From Thauera sedimentorum (GTDB lineage Bacteria > Pseudomonadota > Gammaproteobacteria > Burkholderiales > Rhodocyclaceae): a stretch of DNA of 64,000 nt. The position numbers and the translations under genes were made by a program. Positions within the stretch are counted from its first letter, which is position 1. Every line of letters begins with the position of its first letter. The notes under the pieces are model-generated. The model was not told the DNA's origin. It was given only the letters and a program-made list of their open reading frames with translations, and did not search any database. The stretch is from positions 1,054,001-1,118,000 of the forward strand of contig NZ_JACTAH010000001.1 in NCBI RefSeq assembly GCF_014489115.1, in the 5' to 3' direction. Shown here in pieces: positions 59,869 through 64,000 of the stretch.

Positions 59869-61839
59869 ATGACGAACAAATTCGATTCGAGTCGCTACGA
59901 GAAGCTCAAGGCATCTGGCGACCTGCCGTCGCCGCGCGGCGTCGCGCTGGCCATCATCCGCCTGACCCAGCAGGAAGAGGTGTCGATGGCGGAACTGGCG
60001 CGCGTCATCCGCAGCGATCCGGCCTTCGTCGGCCGGCTGATCAAGGCCGCCAACGGCATCGTCGCCATGACCCGGCGGCCGGTCGTTTCGGTGCAGGAAG
60101 CGCTGATGGTGCTCGGCCTGCCTGCGGTGCGCACCATGGCGCTGGGGTTCTCGCTGCTGTCGAACTACCGCCGCGGCGCCTGCCACGGCTTCGACTACGA
60201 CGCGTTCTGGTCGGCCTCGCTGGCGGCGGCGCTGGCGGTGCAGGTCTTTGCACAGCGCAACAGGGCCGGGGCGCCGGACGAACTGTTCAGCCTCGGGCTG
60301 CTGTCGGATGTCGGCTCGCTCGCGCTGGCCACGCTCTATCCGGCCGAGTACGCGCAGATCCTCGCCGAAGCCCGGCGTTACCCGGAACGACGACTGGCGG
60401 ACCTGGAGCATCGTGCCTTTGCGATGACCCACACCGATCTCGCCGCGGCCATGCTTGCGGACTGGGGTGTGCCCAAGGTGCTGATCGAACCGGTCAAGCT
60501 CTACGAGACCCCCGAACGTTCTGGCGCCACGGCCGGAACCCGCGACTTCATGCTGCTCAACACGCTGGTCGCAGGCCGTCTGCTCGCCGAGTTGTGCCAT
60601 GCGCCGGAAGCGGATCGGCCGGCGCTGCTGTCCCGCCTGATCGAGACCGCCGGCAAGGTGGACATGAGCGCGGACGAGGTGGTCTCGGCCGGCGATCACA
60701 TCGTTTCCCTGTGGCGCGACTGGGTGGCGGCGCTGGAATTGCCGGCGGGCAATCCCCCGGTGTTCGCCGACCTGATCGAGGCCGGCGAACGGGACGGGCG
60801 GGACGCGGCGTATCCGGCTCAAGTGTCCGACGAGGCTGACGAAGCCGTCGAGCCGGTGCCCGAGGACGACGCTGGTGACAGCCCTGTGCGGGTGCTGGTG
60901 GTGGAGGACGATCCGGTCATCCGCGCCCTGTTGCGCGAAGTGCTGGAGGAGTCCGCCTGCGAGGTGCATGAAGCCGCCGACGGACGCAGCGGGCTGGAGA
61001 TGGCGCTCGAAGTCCAGCCGCACATCCTGCTGAGCGACTGGGCGATGCCGCAGATGGACGGCATGGAGCTGATCCGTGCGCTGCGCGCCACGCGCATCGG
61101 CCGCAACGCCTACATCCTGCTGCTGACCGACCTGGAAGAGGACGAGCGCCTGATCGAGGCCTTCGAGACCGGCGTGGATGATTTCGTCGGCAAACCGGTC
61201 AAGCCGCGGGTGCTGGCAGCCCGCCTGCGTGCCGGTCTGCGCGTGGTCCGCCTGCAGCAGGAACTCGAGCGCGACCGCGAGGAGATCCGCCGTTTCGCGG
61301 CAGAGCTGGCAGTGAGCAACCGGCGCCTGCAGGAGGCCGCGCTCACCGATACGCTGACCGGCTTCCCGAACCGCCGCTACGCCATCGACCGCATCCAGCA
61401 GGAGTGGCTGGCCTCGACCCGTAGCGGCCGGCCGCTCTCGTGCATGATCATCGACATCGACAACTTCAAGCGGATCAACGACACCTACGGTCACGATGCC
61501 GGCGACAGCGTGCTGCGTGCGGCTGCCGATGCGCTGCGCAGCGCGCTGCGCGGCCAGGACGTGATCTGCCGGACCGGCGGCGACGAGTTCCTGGTGATCT
61601 GCCCCGAGACCGAGCTGACGGCGGCACTCAGCTGCGGCGAGCGCCTGCGCGGGGCCGTCGATGCGCTGAAGGTGGCTGCAGGCGATGTGGAACTGCAGGT
61701 CAGCATCAGCGTCGGCGTGGCGGTACGCGACACGTCGATGGCGGATCTCGACGCGCTGATGAAGCGTGCCGACGAAGGGGCCTACCTCGCCAAGCAGCGC
61801 GGGCGCAATCGCATCGAAGCGATGCAGCAAGAGCGTTAG
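59869..61839 (+). CDS. HDOD-REC-GGDEF diguanylate cyclase
   Basis: The 656-residue cytoplasmic protein has an HDOD domain (residues 10-215), a receiver domain (about 340-455) starting VRVLVVEDDPVIRALLREVL with the acceptor-region 'ILLSDWAMPQMDGMELI' and conserved K in VGKPVKP, then a coiled coil and a GGDEF domain with GGDEF at 570-574 and the product-inhibition I-site RGQD at 561-564. It should synthesise c-di-GMP, controlled by phosphorylation and perhaps by HDOD-mediated contacts. The ATG at 59869 is selected. The next gene starts 17 bp later and is likely translated together. Confidence 0.9.
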   Translation: MTNKFDSSRYEKLKASGDLPSPRGVALAIIRLTQQEEVSMAELARVIRSDPAFVGRLIKAANGIVAMTRRPVVSVQEALMVLGLPAVRTMALGFSLLSNYRRGACHGFDYDAFWSASLAAALAVQVFAQRNRAGAPDELFSLGLLSDVGSLALATLYPAEYAQILAEARRYPERRLADLEHRAFAMTHTDLAAAMLADWGVPKVLIEPVKLYETPERSGATAGTRDFMLLNTLVAGRLLAELCHAPEADRPALLSRLIETAGKVDMSADEVVSAGDHIVSLWRDWVAALELPAGNPPVFADLIEAGERDGRDAAYPAQVSDEADEAVEPVPEDDAGDSPVRVLVVEDDPVIRALLREVLEESACEVHEAADGRSGLEMALEVQPHILLSDWAMPQMDGMELIRALRATRIGRNAYILLLTDLEEDERLIEAFETGVDDFVGKPVKPRVLAARLRAGLRVVRLQQELERDREEIRRFAAELAVSNRRLQEAALTDTLTGFPNRRYAIDRIQQEWLASTRSGRPLSCMIIDIDNFKRINDTYGHDAGDSVLRAAADALRSALRGQDVICRTGGDEFLVICPETELTAALSCGERLRGAVDALKVAAGDVELQVSISVGVAVRDTSMADLDALMKRADEGAYLAKQRGRNRIEAMQQER

Positions 61840-61855
61840 CCGGGTGCGGGGGCGA

Positions 61856-63586
61856 ATGCCGATGGGCAAGATGAGCGAGGAGATCTTCGTGCGCAACGAC
61901 GCACCGGTCCGCGCCCTGATCGTGGACGATTCCGAGGACGACACCTATCTCGTGCGAGCCGAGCTCGGCCGCCGCGGTCTGCTCGTCGACTGCCGGCGGG
62001 TGGATTGCGCGCTGGACATGGCCGCGGCCCTGGCCAGCGAGGACTGGGACATCATCCTGGCCGACCACGACATGCCCGGCTTCGATGCGCTTGCCGCGCT
62101 GGACGTGCTCAAGCGCAGCGGCAAGGACGTTCCCTTCATCATCCACTCCGGGCAGATTTCCGACCGCCAGGCGGTATCGGCCATGTACGACGGCGTGGAC
62201 GACTTCATCGCCAAGGGCGACTACGAGCGGCTAGTGCCGGTGGTCGAGCGCGAGCTTCGCGGGCTGCGGGCGCGGCGCGCGGTGCGCCACGCGGATTCGC
62301 GCATCGAGCAGCTGGCCTATTTCGACGGCCTCTCGGCCCTGCCCAACCATCACCTGTTCTGCAGCAAGGTCGCGGACGCCATTCAGGAGAGCCGCGAACG
62401 CGGACGTCCGCCGGGCGGCGCCGTACTGGTGGTCGACCTCGATCGTTTCCTGCGCATCAACGCAAGCTTCGGCTACGAGGCCGGCAACGAACTGCTGCGC
62501 CAGGTCGGCCGCCGGCTGCGGGCCGGACTGGGGCCGGAGATCGTCCTGGCCCGCCTGGGGGGCGACGAGTTCGGGGTGTTCGTGCCCGGGGCGAGCGACC
62601 GCAGCGCGGTCGAGATGCTCGCCCGCTGGATCGTGCGCAGTTTCGACGAGCCGCTGCTGAAGGACCGGGTGGAGTTGTTCCTCACCGCGAGCGTCGGCAT
62701 TGCCATGATTCCCACCGACGGCGACGTGGTGCTCGAGCTGTTGATGAATGCCGAGACCGCCATCGGACAGGTCAAGCTTTCGGGTGGCAATGGGCTGCGC
62801 TTCTACGAGCGCACCATGAACGCGGCATCCGCCGAACGCCTGTCCATGGAGGCGGACCTGCGCCATGCGGTGGAGCGCGGCGAGCTGCTGCTGGAGTACC
62901 AGCCGGTGGTGGCGGCCGCCCAGCTGAAGCCGGTCGGCGCCGAAGCGCTGGTGCGCTGGATGCATCCGCGCCTGGGCAGGTTGTCGCCGGACCGCTTCAT
63001 TCCGCTGGCCGACGAGACCGGGCTGATCGCCGAGATCGGCGCCTGGGTGCTGTTCGAAGCCACGCGCCAGGCGCGGCAATGGATCGATGCCGGGCATGAA
63101 CGCGCGCGCGTGTCGGTCAACGTATCGGCGGTCCAGTTCGCCCAGCCGCGTCTGCTAGAGGTGGTGTCCGAAGCCCTGCGGGCGAGCGGCTTGCCGGCGG
63201 GCAGCCTGATCCTGGAGATCACCGAGAGCTCGCTGATGACCGACGTGGAGTCGGCCGCCGGCATGCTGCGCGCGCTCAAGAACATGGGCGTGAAGGTGGC
63301 GGTGGACGACTTCGGTACCGGCTACTCCTCGCTGTCCTACCTCAAGCGGCTGCCGATCGACATCATCAAGATCGACAAGTCCTTCGTGCGCGAACTGTGC
63401 GACAACGCCGAGGACGCGGCGATCGTGCGGGCGATCATCGCCCTGGCGAGCAGCCTGCAGCTGTCCACCATCGCGGAAGGCGTGGAATCCGCCGGCCAGG
63501 CCGAAGTGCTGCGCGAGGCGGGCTGCGATTGCCTGCAAGGCTTCCACTTCGGACGCCCGGGTGCCGCCGGGTTGATACGTCTGTAG
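61856..63586 (+). CDS. REC-GGDEF-EAL c-di-GMP protein
   Basis: The 576-residue cytoplasmic protein has a receiver domain (residues 17-135, 'RALIVDDSEDDTYLVRAEL', acceptor D in 'IILADHDMPGFDAL', K in 'FIAKGDYERL'), a GGDEF domain with intact RLGGDEF, and an EAL domain with intact EALVRWMHP, VNVSAVQF, ILEITESS, DDFGTGYS, KIDKSFV and EGVES. It may act as phosphodiesterase, cyclase or both. It is in tandem with the upstream HDOD-REC-GGDEF gene. The ATG at 61856 has GGGGG a few bases ahead. A later ATG at 61871 would shorten it by five residues. Confidence 0.88.
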   Translation: MPMGKMSEEIFVRNDAPVRALIVDDSEDDTYLVRAELGRRGLLVDCRRVDCALDMAAALASEDWDIILADHDMPGFDALAALDVLKRSGKDVPFIIHSGQISDRQAVSAMYDGVDDFIAKGDYERLVPVVERELRGLRARRAVRHADSRIEQLAYFDGLSALPNHHLFCSKVADAIQESRERGRPPGGAVLVVDLDRFLRINASFGYEAGNELLRQVGRRLRAGLGPEIVLARLGGDEFGVFVPGASDRSAVEMLARWIVRSFDEPLLKDRVELFLTASVGIAMIPTDGDVVLELLMNAETAIGQVKLSGGNGLRFYERTMNAASAERLSMEADLRHAVERGELLLEYQPVVAAAQLKPVGAEALVRWMHPRLGRLSPDRFIPLADETGLIAEIGAWVLFEATRQARQWIDAGHERARVSVNVSAVQFAQPRLLEVVSEALRASGLPAGSLILEITESSLMTDVESAAGMLRALKNMGVKVAVDDFGTGYSSLSYLKRLPIDIIKIDKSFVRELCDNAEDAAIVRAIIALASSLQLSTIAEGVESAGQAEVLREAGCDCLQGFHFGRPGAAGLIRL

Positions 63587-63706
63587 GGGTTTCTGCAACA
63601 CTTTTCCGGCGAGATCGGCCGTAGATGCGGCTCGCAGGCACACGAAGCCGCCGAAACTGGCTAAAGTCGGCTTGCGACTTGCCGTTGATGCGATAGGCGG
63701 TGAGTG

Positions 63707-63733
63707 CGCTTGTAAGGAAATTCCCTACAAGCG
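63707..63733. terminator. 27-bp imperfect palindrome followed by T-run, upstream of flhD
   Basis: CGCTTGTAAGGAA and TTCCCTACAAGCG pair at 12 of 13 positions. On the plus strand they are followed by TTTTCTTTTTTTT, the standard shape of a rho-independent terminator for the preceding c-di-GMP gene (121 bp upstream). The palindrome is also centred about 127 bp before the flhD start, so a regulator site is possible. The gap 63587-63846 otherwise holds AT-rich flhD leader. Confidence 0.6.
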
Positions 63734-63846
63734 TTTTCTTTTTTTTGTTACTGTAAATTTCTGATGCCCCTGATGTGCAGCTTATCGGGCTTTCTTCAGA
63801 ATTCACTTTAACTTCGTGTAGCTAGTCCCTGATAGGGAGCTTATTA

Positions 63847-64000
63847 ATGGACCGCCCCGACTTTCAGGCCGAAATCCGCGAGCTGAACCTCGCCTATCTC
63901 ATGCTCGCGCAGCAGATGCTGCGCAGTGATCGCGAAACCGCGATGTACAGGCTGGGCATCGGCGCCGAGGTGGCGGACCTGGTGGAGGGGCTGAGTGCCG
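63847..64000 (+). CDS. flhD: Flagellar transcriptional activator FlhD, N-terminal part
   Basis: The frame begins at ATG 63847 and runs off the right edge after 51 codons. The visible part, MDRPDFQAEIRELNLAYLMLAQQMLRSDRETAMYRLGIGAEVADLVEGLSA, matches the N-terminal dimerisation helices of FlhD (ELNLAYLMLAQQMxxxDRxxAMxRLG). With FlhC it forms the FlhD4C2 master activator that starts flagellar class II genes together with sigma-70. The neighbouring chemoreceptors with FliA promoters fit this. flhC is expected just beyond the edge. Confidence 0.93.
   Translation, partial: MDRPDFQAEIRELNLAYLMLAQQMLRSDRETAMYRLGIGAEVADLVEGLSA

Overview
The window is about 64 kb of GC-rich bacterial chromosome with densely packed genes on both strands. 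The protein families suggest a motile, respiratory betaproteobacterium of the Thauera/Azoarcus type (Rhodocyclales). Pointers are a 3-hydroxybutyrate-dehydrogenase-like SDR, a TAXI-type TRAP transporter, Aer-like PAS chemoreceptors, many c-di-GMP proteins and an flhD gene running off the right edge. The genus is inferred from family content only. I see no rRNA, tRNA, CRISPR array, prophage or intact insertion sequence. Two kinds of small repeat are present. One is a family of about 72-bp REP-like palindromes (eight full copies and one half copy). The other is a single 235-bp MITE-like element.

Left part (1-13.4 kb): a GAF-like fragment, an HDOD protein and xanthine phosphoribosyltransferase; a LeuE-type exporter; a dihydrolipoamide-dehydrogenase-like flavoprotein with a C-terminal CxxC, next to a peroxiredoxin-like protein; a TerB protein and glycerate 2-kinase; an SdiA-regulated family protein; a nitronate-monooxygenase-like enzyme; a membrane protein and cell-wall amidase pair; and an Aer-like chemoreceptor.

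Centre-left (13.4-33.9 kb): a split chromate transporter pair; two zinc-ribbon membrane proteins; an SDR divergent from a TAXI-TRAP uptake system; an operon with a NifX-like protein, a DUF2141 protein and a persulfide-dioxygenase-like hydrolase, preceded by a consensus sigma-54 promoter; a hydrolase under a MerR/LiuR-like palindrome; an ECF sigma/anti-sigma/Spy-like envelope-stress operon; a PepSY protein; an ammonium transporter with a sigma-54 promoter and an NtrC-like site; a LigB-type dioxygenase divergent from a LysR regulator; and an acyl-CoA ligase followed by a BdhA-like SDR.

Centre-right (33.9-52.1 kb): a signalling island. It holds a PAS-GGDEF-EAL protein, four more chemoreceptors (one frameshifted in its conserved tip), a Ycf46-like AAA ATPase, and a translationally coupled cassette of REC-DUF3369-degenerate GGDEF-EAL, a periplasmic ligand-binding lipoprotein and a PAS histidine kinase. 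Two receptors have good FliA (sigma-28) promoters, which ties the island to the flagellar regulon.

Right part (52.1-64 kb): a nucleoside/purine-type ABC importer (BMP family) in an operon with guanine deaminase, which with xpt gives a purine-salvage theme. It is followed by an HNH protein, a Nudix hydrolase, HDOD-REC-GGDEF and REC-GGDEF-EAL proteins in tandem, and the start of flhD. Many start codons were moved from the longest open frame to a downstream codon with a better ribosome-binding site, an ATGA overlap or better family fit; each entry says so.
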